DNA of 34,118 bases from an uncultured Clostridia bacterium (GCA_945876285.1 CAMCNO010000017.1:1-34118); one strand, 5' to 3'. Positions 14,873 to 23,478 are shown, counted from the stretch's first letter. Notes: a model not told the origin generated them from the sequence alone. Numbers and translations are program-made.

Positions 14873-15630
14873 GCCAGCTGGAATTTGAACACGTCTCCTA
14901 CCAGTACCCCAGTGAGGATTTTGACATCATCGACAATTTGAGCTTTTCCGTGGAGCCCGGCTCCTTTCACTGCATCATCGGCGTCAGCGGCTGCGGCAAG
15001 AGCACCATTTTCCGCATGACCAACGGTCTGCTGCAGCCCAAATCCGGCACCATCCGGGTGGGCGGAAAGCCGATTGGAGAACAGAAGCACTACTGCGGCT
15101 ATATGCCACAGCGGGACCTGCTGTTCCCCTGGCGGACCATTGGGGAGAACCTGGCCCTGCCCCTGGAGATCATGGGCGGGCTGTCCCGGGCGGAGCGGCG
15201 TGAGCGTATTGACGACGCCCTGGCGGACGTGGGCCTGGAGGGCTGCCGGGATAAGATGCCCGACGAACTCTCCGGCGGTATGCGCCAGCGGGCGGCATTC
15301 GCCCGGACCATGCTCACCGGCAGTGACCTTCTGCTGCTGGACGAGCCCTTCTCCGCCCTGGATTTCCTCACCCGCATCTCCATGCAGGAGTGGCTGCTGG
15401 GCCAGTGGGAGAAGCACAAAAAGACCATCCTCTTCATCACCCATGACGTGGAGGAGGCGGTGTTCCTCTCCGGCAGCGTTCTAGCTGTCACCAGCACGCC
15501 CATCCATGCCCTGACGGAGGTCCCCGTTCCCGCCGCCTATCCCCGGACCCGGGAATGTCTGACCCATCCCGACATGGTGGCCCTGCGGGAGGACCTGATC
15601 GGCGTGCTGAGAAAGCAGGTGCGGCCATGA
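14869..15630 (+). CDS. thiZ: ABC transporter ATPase, thiamin-pyrimidine importer (ThiZ-like)
   Basis: A 253-residue ATP-binding subunit of the NitT/TauT/SsuB-type importer family. All motifs are intact: Walker A GVSGCGKST, Q-loop GYMPQRDLLFPW, signature LSGGMRQR, Walker B DLLLLDEPFSALD and the H-loop FITHDVEEAV. The gene overlaps tenA and the permease gene by 4 bp each, and it lies in a TPP-riboswitch operon. It is therefore assigned as the motor of an HMP or formyl-aminopyrimidine importer (ThiXYZ type). The family alone would also fit taurine or nitrate transport; the context decides for thiamin precursors. Confidence 0.92.
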   Translation: MSQLEFEHVSYQYPSEDFDIIDNLSFSVEPGSFHCIIGVSGCGKSTIFRMTNGLLQPKSGTIRVGGKPIGEQKHYCGYMPQRDLLFPWRTIGENLALPLEIMGGLSRAERRERIDDALADVGLEGCRDKMPDELSGGMRQRAAFARTMLTGSDLLLLDEPFSALDFLTRISMQEWLLGQWEKHKKTILFITHDVEEAVFLSGSVLAVTSTPIHALTEVPVPAAYPRTRECLTHPDMVALREDLIGVLRKQVRP

Positions 15631-16382
15631 AAAAAGCCAACCGGGGCAATCTGCCCGCGCTGATTTTCCTCTTTGTCCTGCTGCTTGCGTGGCAGCTTGG
15701 AGCCATGAAGGTGGGCGCCGCCTATATCCTGCCCACGCCCATTCAAATTTTACAGCGGCTCTGGGAGCTGCGCGTTCCCCTGTTCACCGTCCATCTTCCC
15801 GCCACCATGCTGGTCACTGGCGTGGGCCTGCTGATTTCTTTAGTTCTGGGCCTGGGACTGGCGGTAGCCATGGACTGGAGCCCCCTGCTGCAAAAGTGCC
15901 TGTATCCCGTGGTGGTGGCCTCCCAGACCATCCCCACCACCGCCATCGCACCGCTGTTCGTGCTGTGGTTCGGCTACGGCATCTGGAGCAAGGTGTTGGT
16001 GACGGTGCTCATCACCTTTTTCCCCATCACCATCACGGTGTATGACGGCCTCCGGGCCGCCAAGACGGAGATGGCGGAACTGCTGATGACCTACGGCGCC
16101 ACAAACCGGGACATTTTCCTGAAAATCAAGGTGCCCTGCGCCCTTCCCTACTTCTTCTCCGCCATCAAAATGGCGGTCCCTATGAGCGTCATCGGCGCCG
16201 CCATCGGCGAGTGGCTGGGCGCCCAGAGCGGCCTGGGGTACTTCTCCCGCCGGATGATGACCCAGTTGGACGGTGCCGGGGTCTTTGCCCCTATCGTGCT
16301 GCTCAGCGCCGCCGCCATGCTGGCGGTGGCCGTGGTGGGCCTCATCGAGCGCAAAGCCGTAAAATGGCGGGGCGAATCCTGA
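15627..16382 (+). CDS. thiX: ABC transporter permease, thiamin-pyrimidine importer (ThiX-like)
   Basis: A 251-residue membrane protein with about six spans, of the SsuC/TauC-type binding-protein-dependent permease family. The cytoplasmic EAA-like loop that contacts the ATPase is visible (EMAELLMTYGATNRDIFLKIKVPCALPYFFSAIKMAVPMS). The segment IGAAIGEWLGAQSGLGYF is characteristic of this family. The ATG at 15627 overlaps the ATPase stop (ATGA); a reading opening further upstream would overlap the ATPase by 75 bp and has no ribosome site. With ThiZ and ThiY it forms the importer that delivers pyrimidine precursors to TenA/ThiD. Confidence 0.92.
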   Translation: MKKANRGNLPALIFLFVLLLAWQLGAMKVGAAYILPTPIQILQRLWELRVPLFTVHLPATMLVTGVGLLISLVLGLGLAVAMDWSPLLQKCLYPVVVASQTIPTTAIAPLFVLWFGYGIWSKVLVTVLITFFPITITVYDGLRAAKTEMAELLMTYGATNRDIFLKIKVPCALPYFFSAIKMAVPMSVIGAAIGEWLGAQSGLGYFSRRMMTQLDGAGVFAPIVLLSAAAMLAVAVVGLIERKAVKWRGES

Positions 16383-16429
16383 GACCCTTTTTATCACTTT
16401 GAAAAAACAATAAGAATGGAGAATTTTCC

Positions 16430-17443
16430 ATGAAAAAGTTTACTGCAATGCTGCTTTCCGCCCTGCTGTGCCTGTCCCTGCTGGCGGGCTGCGGCGGAAA
16501 CACTGCCTCTGAAAAGCCCGCTGAAAGCGGTGAGCTGAAGGAACTGGACGTGGTGCTGGACTGGTATCCCAACGCCCTTCACGCTTTCTTGTACGAGGCT
16601 ATCGACAAGGGCTACTACGCCCAGGAGGGCCTGAAGGTCAACATCCGCTTCCCTTCCAACGCCAATGATGCCATCTCCCTGGTGGCCGCCGGAAAGGCGG
16701 ACATCGGCCTGTACTACCAGCAGGATGTCATCCAGGCCCGGGCGGAGCAGAATGTGCCGGTGAAGTCCATCGGCGCCGTGGTGCAGGCTCCTCTGAACAT
16801 CATCCTATCCCTGAAGGAGAAGGACATCACCTCCCCATCCGACCTGGTGGGCAAGACCATCGGCTACGCCGGCACGGAGCTGTCCGAGGCTCTGATCCGC
16901 AGCATTATGGAGAATGTGGGTGCCGATTACAGCGACGTGACCATGATCGACGTGGGCTTTGACCTGATGAGCTCCATGACCACCGGCAACGTGGACGCCA
17001 CCATCGGCTGCCTTGTGAACCACGAGGTCCCCCAGATGGAGGAAGAGGGCTTCGAGGTCAACTGGTTCGACCTGGATGACTACGGCGTGCCCACCTATTA
17101 CGAGGGCGTGTTCCTGGCAAACGATGACGCTATCGCCAACGACAGCGAGACCCTGGCGGCCTTCCTGCGGGCGTCCTACAAGGGCTTCACGGACATGCAG
17201 GCCAATCCCAAAGAGGCCCTGAACATTCTCCTTGCCAACCAGAACGAGGAGAACTTCCCCCTGTCCGAGACTGTGGAGGCCAAGAGCATGGACACCCTGC
17301 TGCCCCTGATGGAGACCATGACCGCGAAATTCCTGTCCCAGTCCGACGAGTGCTGGCAGGAAAACATCGACTGGATGCTGGCCCAGGGGCTCATCAGCTC
17401 CGCGCCCGCTCTGGATGACGTGCGGGTGAATCTGGACTTCTGA
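16430..17443 (+). CDS. thiY: Thiamin-pyrimidine-binding lipoprotein (ThiY / NMT1-THI5-like)
   Basis: A 337-residue extracytoplasmic binding protein of the NMT1/THI5-like family. A lipoprotein signal peptide ends at the lipobox LLAGC (Cys21). The mature start ELDVVLDWYPNALHAFLYEAIDKGYYAQEG is typical of HMP-precursor binding proteins of the ThiY kind (compare LDWxPNxxHxG). The DIGLYYQQDVIQAR and LVGKTIGYAGTELSEALI segments complete the first lobe. It should capture HMP or formyl-aminopyrimidine outside the membrane. It follows the permease by 47 bp and is the last gene before a strong terminator. Specificity is inferred from family plus riboswitch context. Confidence 0.92.
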   Translation: MKKFTAMLLSALLCLSLLAGCGGNTASEKPAESGELKELDVVLDWYPNALHAFLYEAIDKGYYAQEGLKVNIRFPSNANDAISLVAAGKADIGLYYQQDVIQARAEQNVPVKSIGAVVQAPLNIILSLKEKDITSPSDLVGKTIGYAGTELSEALIRSIMENVGADYSDVTMIDVGFDLMSSMTTGNVDATIGCLVNHEVPQMEEEGFEVNWFDLDDYGVPTYYEGVFLANDDAIANDSETLAAFLRASYKGFTDMQANPKEALNILLANQNEENFPLSETVEAKSMDTLLPLMETMTAKFLSQSDECWQENIDWMLAQGLISSAPALDDVRVNLDF

Positions 17444-17462
17444 GCGGCATATCATCCTATCT

Positions 17463-17509
17463 AAAAAGCTGCGGCGGACCGTCAAAATGGCGGTCCGCCG
17501 CAGCTTTTT
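17463..17509 (+). terminator. Terminator of the thi operon
   Basis: A perfect 19-bp stem (17463-17481 with 17491-17509; core gctgcggcggaccg) with a 9-nt loop ends in TTTTT. It is A/T-symmetric at both ends, so it could work in either direction. Confidence 0.93.
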
Positions 17510-17627
17510 GCCTCACAATGTCCCTGTGCCAGGCAGGCGGCAAAGGCGCGAAAAGTTCCGGTTTTTGCGGCAATCGTTTACGAAATGTTCCTCCCGTGTA
17601 AGTTCATAAAAATTTTTATTTAACGGT

Positions 17628-17679
17628 GCGTAAATTTTACGCAATTTCAATTAACTTTTACGAAGCACGCTGTTATAAT
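17628..17679 (+). promoter_or_regulatory. Promoter and operator-like palindrome in front of the gap remnant
   Basis: A -35 TTAACT (17651-17656) and a perfect -10 TATAAT (17674-17679) are spaced 17 bp apart. Just upstream is the palindrome gcgtaaa-t-tttacgc (17628-17642), an operator-like site. Downstream is a perfect 14-bp palindrome, acctgccggcaggt (17689-17702), which touches the point where gap coding sequence begins. Confidence 0.7.
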
Positions 17680-17703
17680 CAAAACTGCACCTGCCGGCAG
17701 GTC

Positions 17704-18045
17704 GGCAAAATAAGCGGCATGAGCTTCCGGGTGCCCACCAACGACGTGTCCGTGGTGGACCTGACGGCCCGGCTCATCCAGCCCGCCAGCTATCACGACG
17801 TCTGCGTGGCGATGGAAAACGCCGCCCAGAACAGCATGAAGGGCATCATCGCCTGCACCAGCGACCAGGTGGTCTCCTCCGACCTGACGGGCTTCTCCGA
17901 GACCTGCATCTTCGACGAGACCGCGGGCATCATGCTGGACGACGACTTCGTCAAGCTCATCGCCTGGTACGACAACGAGTGGGGCTACACCAACAAGCTG
18001 CTGGACCTCATCGCCCATATGTATGAGGTGGACAGCCAGGGCTAA
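17704..18045 (+). pseudogene. gapA: C-terminal remnant of glyceraldehyde-3-phosphate dehydrogenase
   Basis: The last ~113 codons of a phosphorylating GAPDH remain in one open frame: GKISGMSFRVPTNDVSVVDL, then FDETAGIMLDDDFVKLIAWYDNEWGY and a normal C-terminus. The NAD-binding N-terminal domain and the catalytic-cysteine region (together about 220 residues) are absent. The homology begins abruptly at about 17704, only 25 bp after a strong -10 element. There is no convincing ribosome site before the first ATG (17719), so the fragment is unlikely to give an active enzyme. The simplest account is an internal deletion joining the gap promoter/leader to the 3' third. The protein sequence is not decayed by stops or frameshifts, suggesting a recent event or a retained RNA role. 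A functional gapA must exist elsewhere if glycolysis is intact. Confidence 0.85.
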
Positions 18046-18071
18046 AGATTCAAACAGAGACGATTCAAATG

Positions 18072-18110
18072 CCCGGCAAAAGCAGATGGCTGCTTTTGCC
18101 GGGTATTTTT
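18072..18110 (+). terminator. Terminator after the gap remnant
   Basis: A perfect 14-bp stem, cccggcaaaagcag (18072-18085) with ctgcttttgccggg (18090-18103), has an ATGG loop and a TATTTTT tail. It faces the converging MATE gene. Confidence 0.92.
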
Positions 18111-18141
18111 GCTCTATATTGCTGTTCGTTTCCAGCGGACG

Positions 18142-19536
18142 TCAGGCTTCGCGGGCAGATATCTCCGCCTCAACGGCCCGCATGGTGCGGCGCAGGAAAA
18201 TGGCGCTGAGGGTCACGGAGGCAATCTCCGCGATGGGGAAGGACCACCACACCAGCTCCAGACGGCCTGTCTGGGCCAGGAGCCATGCCGCCGGGAGCAG
18301 GACCACCAGCTGGCGGCAGATAGACACCACCATACTGTACATAGGATTGCCGATGGCCTGGCACACGGAACCGGAAATGATGCAGAAGCCCGCCAGCAGG
18401 AAGGAGATACTGATGATGCGCAGGGCGGGGATGCCGATGGCGGTCATCTCGGCGGAGGCATCGAACAGGGACAGCAGCGTGGCCGGGGCAAGCTGAAACA
18501 CCGCGAAGCCCACTGTCATAATGCACATGGCGGTGCAGATAGTCAGCCGCACTGTCCGCTTTACCCGGTCCAGCCGGGCGGCGCCGTAGTTGTAGGAAAT
18601 AATGGGCACCATGCCGTTGTTCAGGCCAAACACCGGCATGAAAATGAAGCTCTGGATCTTGAAATAGGCGCCGAACACCGCCGTGGCGGTGGGGGTAAAG
18701 ACGAACAGAATTTTGTTCATGCCGAAGGTCATCACGGAGCCGATGGACTGCATGATAATGGAGGGGATGCCCACCCGGTAGATTTCCCGCACCGCCGTCT
18801 TGTCAAAGCGAATGAGGCGGAGGCGGAGGTTGATATCGGGGTTATGCTTGAAGTTGAGAAGAATGGCAAGCCCGGCGCCCACAAACTGGCCCAGCACCGT
18901 GGCCACCGCCGCGCCGGTGACGCCCAGCCTCGGCGCGCCGCACAGGCCGAAGATGAAAATGGGGTCCAGCACGATATTGGTGATGGCGCCGATGAGCTGT
19001 GTAAACATTGCCAAAGTCGTGCGTCCGGTGGACTGGAGCAGGCGCTCAAAGCAGAACTGGCAGAAAATGCCCACAGACAGGCCCAGGCAGATGCGGGTGT
19101 AATCCGTGCCCATCTCCACGATCTCCGGCACCGTCTTGGCCTGGGCCATGAAGAAGGGCCGGGACAGGAAAATGCCGATCAGGGCAAATACCACGGCACT
19201 GCACAGAGACAAAAAGATGCCCGCGCCCGCCGCCCGATCCGCCATCTCCTGCTTCTTTTCACCCAGGGAGCGGGACAGCAGGGCGTTGATGCCCACGGCG
19301 GTACCTGCGCCCACGGCGATCATCAGGCTCTGGAGCGGGAAAGCCAGGCTGACTGCGTTCAAGGCGTTCTCGCTGATGCGGGAGACGAACACGCTGTCCA
19401 CCACGTTGTACAGGGCCTGTACCAGCATGGAGATCATCATGGGCACGGCCATGCCGGCCAGCAGACGGCCCACGGGCATGACGCCCATCTTGTTTTCCTG
19501 GGGTGCCGCACCGGCGGCGGGGGTGTTCTCGTTCAT
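18142..19536 (-). CDS. MATE-family multidrug/Na+ efflux protein
   Basis: A 464-residue membrane protein with about 12 spans in two similar halves, of the MATE family (NorM/DinF-like exporters driven by Na+ or H+). Typical sequences are the N-terminal MISMLVQALYNVVDSVFVSRIS, with the half repeated around FGMNKILFVFTPTATAVFGAYFKIQSF and GMVPIISYNYGAAR. The GVTGAAVATVLGQFVGAGLAIL segment is also typical. The ATG at 19536 is preferred, with AAAGGAA upstream; the longer reading would run into the prfB terminator. The substrate is not predictable. It stands alone, between the prfB terminator and the converging gap remnant. Confidence 0.92.
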   Translation of the reverse strand: MNENTPAAGAAPQENKMGVMPVGRLLAGMAVPMMISMLVQALYNVVDSVFVSRISENALNAVSLAFPLQSLMIAVGAGTAVGINALLSRSLGEKKQEMADRAAGAGIFLSLCSAVVFALIGIFLSRPFFMAQAKTVPEIVEMGTDYTRICLGLSVGIFCQFCFERLLQSTGRTTLAMFTQLIGAITNIVLDPIFIFGLCGAPRLGVTGAAVATVLGQFVGAGLAILLNFKHNPDINLRLRLIRFDKTAVREIYRVGIPSIIMQSIGSVMTFGMNKILFVFTPTATAVFGAYFKIQSFIFMPVFGLNNGMVPIISYNYGAARLDRVKRTVRLTICTAMCIMTVGFAVFQLAPATLLSLFDASAEMTAIGIPALRIISISFLLAGFCIISGSVCQAIGNPMYSMVVSICRQLVVLLPAAWLLAQTGRLELVWWSFPIAEIASVTLSAIFLRRTMRAVEAEISAREA

Positions 19537-19568
19537 TTCCGATGTTCCTTTCGTTTTGGGATCGGCAG

Positions 19569-19599
19569 AAAAAGGACGCGGCCCGAAGCCGCGCCTTTT
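19569..19599 (-). terminator. Terminator of prfB
   Basis: On the minus strand aaaaggcgcggc pairs with gccgcgtcctttt (one bulged base), with a TTCGG-type loop and a T-run. It lies 10 bp after the prfB stop. Confidence 0.85.
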
Positions 19600-19608
19600 C
19601 AGGGGCAT

Positions 19609-20733
19609 TTACTTTTTCAGCTCGCCGGTAGCCAGCTGGGTCAGATAGGCGTTCAGGAAGCCGTCCAGGTCGCCGTCCATGACGCCGTCGATGTTGCTGG
19701 TCTCAAAGCCGGTGCGGGTATCCTTCACCATCTGGTAGGGCATGAACACGTAGGAGCGGATCTGGCTGCCCCATTCGATCTTCATCTGCACGCCCTTGAT
19801 GTCCGAGATCTTCTCCGCGTGCTGCTGGGCTTTCAGCTCCAACAGCTTGGCCCGCAGCATCTTCATACAGTTGTCCTTGTTCTGGAACTGGCTGCGCTCC
19901 TGCTGGGAGGCCACCACGATGCCCGTGGGCTTGTGGATCAGGCGGACTGCGGAGGAGGTCTTGTTGACGTGCTGGCCGCCGGCGCCGCTGGCCCGGTAGA
20001 CCTGCATCTCAATATCTTCTTCACGGATCTCCACAGAGTCGTCGTTCTCCAACTCCGGCATCACCTCAATGGCGGCGAAGGAGGTCTGGCGGCGGGCATT
20101 GGCGTCAAAGGGTGACACCCGGACCAGACGGTGGACACCGTTCTCGCTCTTCAGCAGACCATAGGCATTCTCACCCTCGATGGAGATGGCAGCGGATTTG
20201 ATGCCCGCCTCGTCGCCATCTTCATAATCCAGAATTTTGTAGACGAAACCGTGGCGCTCGGCCCAGCGGGTGTACATCCGGTAGAGCATCTGGGCCCAGT
20301 CCTGGGCCTCGGTGCCGCCGGCGCCGGCGTGGAACTGCAGAATAGCATTGGAGTTGTCATACTCGCCGGAGAGCAGGGTGGTCATCCGGGTCTCCTCCAC
20401 CCGCTCCTCCAGGTCGGCGAACTCGGCCTTCAGTTCCTCCAGAATGTCGGCGTCGTCCTCTTCCTGGCCCATCTCGCACAGGGTAGTCAGGTCTTCCCAG
20501 GAGGAAATCAGCTTCTCCTGCCGGGTGATCTTGTTCTGCAGCTGCTTCAGCCGCATCTGCACCTTTTGAGAGCGCTCCAGGTCGTTCCAGAAGCCGTCCT
20601 GCGCCGTCTCGTCCTCCAGCCGGGCTGCCTCCTGCTTCGCGCTTTCAATATCCAGCGCAGCGGACAGCTTGTCCAGCTCCGGGCCAAGGTCCCGCAGCCT
20701 CTGCTTATAAACATCATATTCGATCAAAGCCAT
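19609..20733 (-). CDS. prfB: Peptide chain release factor 2
   Basis: A 374-residue class I release factor that recognises UAA/UGA. It shows the stop-codon-reading SPF motif (residues 207-209, VRVSPFDANARRQTSF) and the catalytic GGQ motif (residues 252-254, RASGAGGQHVNKTSS). The N-terminal helical domain is full length. The ATG at 20733 has GGAG 7 bp upstream and gives the family's usual length. Unlike the common arrangement, there is no in-frame TGA and +1 frameshift near codon 25. Instead codons 27-28 read CTG GAT (Leu-Asp, AALDIE), so the gene is one continuous frame. A consensus promoter lies upstream and a terminator downstream, so it is a single-gene unit. Confidence 0.97.
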   Translation of the reverse strand: MALIEYDVYKQRLRDLGPELDKLSAALDIESAKQEAARLEDETAQDGFWNDLERSQKVQMRLKQLQNKITRQEKLISSWEDLTTLCEMGQEEDDADILEELKAEFADLEERVEETRMTTLLSGEYDNSNAILQFHAGAGGTEAQDWAQMLYRMYTRWAERHGFVYKILDYEDGDEAGIKSAAISIEGENAYGLLKSENGVHRLVRVSPFDANARRQTSFAAIEVMPELENDDSVEIREEDIEMQVYRASGAGGQHVNKTSSAVRLIHKPTGIVVASQQERSQFQNKDNCMKMLRAKLLELKAQQHAEKISDIKGVQMKIEWGSQIRSYVFMPYQMVKDTRTGFETSNIDGVMDGDLDGFLNAYLTQLATGELKK

Positions 20734-20770
20734 GGCGGTTCTCCATTCTCCGAATTTCTTTAGCCATAGT

Positions 20771-20799
20771 ATTATATAGGAAGCGGATTTATTTGTAAA
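20771..20799 (-). promoter_or_regulatory. prfB promoter
   Basis: On the minus strand a -35 TTTACA (20794-20799) and a perfect -10 TATAAT (20771-20776) are spaced 17 bp apart, 38 bp before the prfB start codon. Confidence 0.85.
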
Positions 20800-20950
20800 G
20801 GAAAACATGGGGTTTCAAAAAAATAGGGCCGAAAAGGGCTGCGTTCATAATTTGTTCATGAATGCAGACGTGGTTTCAGCTATGGTATAGATAGGAATAT
20901 TATGTAACCATGAGTCCGGGATTTTTCGAGATTTGATGGAGGGTTGTTCT

Positions 20951-23428
20951 ATGAAACGATTATGGAAAACGAAGCTTCCGGCCTTCCTGCTGGCCGTTGT
21001 CATGGTCGTGGGCATGGTCCCGGCGGCCTTCGCCGCCAGCGCGGACATCACCTACACGGTGGACGCAGGCGAGAAGGTGGAGCTGAAGGCCAGCAGCTTC
21101 AAGACACTGTTTGAGAAGAAGTACAGCAATTTCTGCGCCCTGCGCTTCACCAACACCGACGGCTTTGACGACTACGGCCGTTTCTACACCGACAATTACA
21201 ACGGGAAAAAGACGTACCTCGACGAGGCCGACATGGAGGACGCCTATTTCTATTACAGCACCAAGGATATGACCGATGAGGACACGGATTTTTCCCTCTC
21301 CGGCCTGACCTTCGATGCCGACGATGACGCCAAGAGCGCCACACTGTCCATGAAGTTCACCCTGTACGGCAGCAACTGGAGCAACCGCGTCACCGGCACG
21401 CTGGAGCTGAACGTGAAGCGGGATGGCAGCGGGGACGAGGACATCGTCTGGGAGATCGACCCGGACGAGGAGATCTCCTTTGACCGCCGGGATTTCCGGG
21501 ATCTCTTTGAGGAGGAGTACAGCGATTTCTCCCACATGGAGTTCACGGACGCCGAGGGGCTGGACGACTACGGCGCCCTGTACACCTACGACCGGAAGAA
21601 CGAGGAGGTCATTCGTCTCCGGGAGAAGAATGTAGATGACTACAAGTTCTATTATACCTCCACTGAAACGGATTATCTCATCAGCAGCCTGACCTTCTGC
21701 GCCGACAAGGACGCCGACGGCAAGGTGGTGACGCTGGACTTCACCCTGTACGGCAAGACCAAGTCCCAGACGGTGGACGGCACGCTGGTCATCAAGATCG
21801 GCGACGTAAAGGAGACGCCAAAAAAGAGCGACATCAGCTACGCGGCCCAGCCGGAGCAGGAGACGAAATTCGACCCGGAGGATTTCAACAACTTCTACCA
21901 GAAGGAGTACAGCGGCGACGTGATCTACGTCCGCTTCACCGGGTCCGACAATCTGAAGACCAGCACCGGCAAGCTCTACTACCGCTATGATTCCCGCAGC
22001 GAGCAGAGCTTCACCGCCTCTGATCTGAAGAACTATTACTTCTACTATGACGAGGACGATCTGCCCGAGGATGACGACCGCTGCTTCCCGCTGGAGGACC
22101 TGAGCTTCGTGGCCGCCAAGGGCTTCAGCGGCACCGTGACGCTGGACTTCACAGCCTACCGCTCCAGCAGCAGGAAGGTCACGGGTACCCTGAGCATCAC
22201 CTCGGAGAAGGGAGCCACCACGGTGGCCGTCAGCTCTGTCCGGTATTTCACCACCAGCGGCACCGCCGTCCAGATCAACGGCAACGACATTGCCCGGACC
22301 TACGCCAAGCAGTACCCCGGCAGCACCCTCCAGTCCGTGGAGCTGCTGAACGTCCCCACCGCGGGCGGATTATACTATGATTACTACTCCAGCGGACGCA
22401 CCCAGCTCACCAGCACCAGCGGCGTGGGACAGGCCTTCTACGTCAATCCCTCCGGCGCTCAGCGGGATTTGAACAAGCTGACCTATGTACCCTCCGGCAC
22501 CAACTACTGTGCCGATGTCATCTTTACCGCCAGGGGAAGCGGAAACCACGCCATGCTGGGCTCCATCACCATCAGCGTCACCAAGTCTCTGGTCTCTGAG
22601 ATTTACGGTGCCACTCCCAAGAACACTGCCGTTACGATGCCCACCGGCTCCTTCTACAACGTGGTCTACACCGCCACAGGCAAGGCGATGAACTCCATCC
22701 AGCTTATGGAGCTGCCTGCCGCCGCGGTGGGCACCGTCAAGCTGGCGGACGGCACCAAAGCGGATCTTTCCACCAAGTACACCTACGCCGACGGCGCGAA
22801 GTCCATCGGCAAGCTGCGCTTTATCCCTGCCACGAATTATACCGGCTCCGTGGAGCTGCCCTACATGGCCTATGACAAGGACGGCACCGCCATTGCCGCC
22901 GGAAAGTTCTGCCTCGGCGTGGTCAGCAGCGTCAAGAGCTTCTCCGATGTGCCCAGCAACAGCTGGTGCTACAAGTACGTCACGGAGCTGTCCGACGCGG
23001 GCGTCATCGACGGATACGCGGACGGCACCTTCAAGGAGAAGAACGACATCACCTACGGCGCGGCGCTGAAGCTCATCATGCTGGCAGCAGGCTACCCCGC
23101 TCAGGCAAAGACCGGTCAGCATTATGCCAGCGGCTATCTGACCAAGGCCCGTTCCGAGGGCATCATCACCCGCAGCAATGTGGATCTGGACGGCGGGATC
23201 ACCCGCCAGCAGGTGGCCCAAATTGCCGCCGGGGCCATGAAGCTCACCAGCACCGCCGGTGCCAAGAACTTCACGGATACGGATGACGCCTCCGTGCTGG
23301 CTCTGAACGCCGCCGGTATCGTGGAGGGCTATTTCTCGGGCGGTGTCTACACCTTCAAGCCCAATGCCACCCTGACCCGGGGCCAGGCGGCCGCTATCGT
23401 CTGGCGGATGCGGAATTACAACAAATAA
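20951..23428 (+). CDS. Exported S-layer-homology protein with repeated modules
   Basis: An 825-residue exported protein. A signal peptide (residues 1-28, MKRLWKTKLPAFLLAVVMVV then AFA-A) is followed by about five modules of ~115-130 residues. Starts are near 31, 164, 293, 422 and 548. The first three are acidic and clearly alike: each has a 'F..L(F/Y)..(E/K)YS' helix, a 'DDYG..YTYD' strand pair, a 'Y.FYY' element, 'L..LTF.A' and a final 'TLDFTLYG...V.GTL.I' strand. The last two are more distant, sharing 'L..L.(F/Y)(I/V)P..' and the closing beta strands. Residues ~662-822 hold SLH repeats (SFSDVPSNSWCYKYVTELSDAGVIDGYADG; ASVLALNAAGIVEGYFSGGVYTFKPNATLTRGQAAAIV), which anchor proteins to wall polysaccharides. 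The start at 20951 has GGAGGG 8 bp upstream. Function of the modules is unknown; adhesion or surface structure is a guess. Confidence 0.88.
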   Translation: MKRLWKTKLPAFLLAVVMVVGMVPAAFAASADITYTVDAGEKVELKASSFKTLFEKKYSNFCALRFTNTDGFDDYGRFYTDNYNGKKTYLDEADMEDAYFYYSTKDMTDEDTDFSLSGLTFDADDDAKSATLSMKFTLYGSNWSNRVTGTLELNVKRDGSGDEDIVWEIDPDEEISFDRRDFRDLFEEEYSDFSHMEFTDAEGLDDYGALYTYDRKNEEVIRLREKNVDDYKFYYTSTETDYLISSLTFCADKDADGKVVTLDFTLYGKTKSQTVDGTLVIKIGDVKETPKKSDISYAAQPEQETKFDPEDFNNFYQKEYSGDVIYVRFTGSDNLKTSTGKLYYRYDSRSEQSFTASDLKNYYFYYDEDDLPEDDDRCFPLEDLSFVAAKGFSGTVTLDFTAYRSSSRKVTGTLSITSEKGATTVAVSSVRYFTTSGTAVQINGNDIARTYAKQYPGSTLQSVELLNVPTAGGLYYDYYSSGRTQLTSTSGVGQAFYVNPSGAQRDLNKLTYVPSGTNYCADVIFTARGSGNHAMLGSITISVTKSLVSEIYGATPKNTAVTMPTGSFYNVVYTATGKAMNSIQLMELPAAAVGTVKLADGTKADLSTKYTYADGAKSIGKLRFIPATNYTGSVELPYMAYDKDGTAIAAGKFCLGVVSSVKSFSDVPSNSWCYKYVTELSDAGVIDGYADGTFKEKNDITYGAALKLIMLAAGYPAQAKTGQHYASGYLTKARSEGIITRSNVDLDGGITRQQVAQIAAGAMKLTSTAGAKNFTDTDDASVLALNAAGIVEGYFSGGVYTFKPNATLTRGQAAAIVWRMRNYNK

Positions 23429-23442
23429 ATTACCCTGTATCC

Positions 23443-23478
23443 AAAAGCATCCCGCGCCGAATGGCGCGGGATGTTTTG
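23443..23478. terminator. Bidirectional terminator between the SLH gene and yitT
   Basis: catcccgcgcc (23448-23458) and ggcgcgggatg (23463-23473) form a perfect 11-bp stem around GAAT, flanked by AAAA on the left and TTTT on the right. It can serve the converging genes on both strands. Confidence 0.88.

Noticed and set aside
17626-17718. A GTG start extending the gap fragment upstream through its promoter.
   Set aside because: The extension lies in an AT-rich region with a -10 and -35 in it, has no ribosome site and no similarity to GAPDH.
18109-20115. A 668-codon open frame on the plus strand.
   Set aside because: It is the antisense shadow of the MATE and prfB genes; it spans both genes and the terminator between them and has no recognisable domain.
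20822-20950. A promoter for the SLH gene (tatggtatagat region) and the imperfect repeat gcgttcat/atgaatgc.
   Set aside because: No -35 with acceptable match and spacing could be found; the repeat is short. A promoter must exist but I cannot place it.
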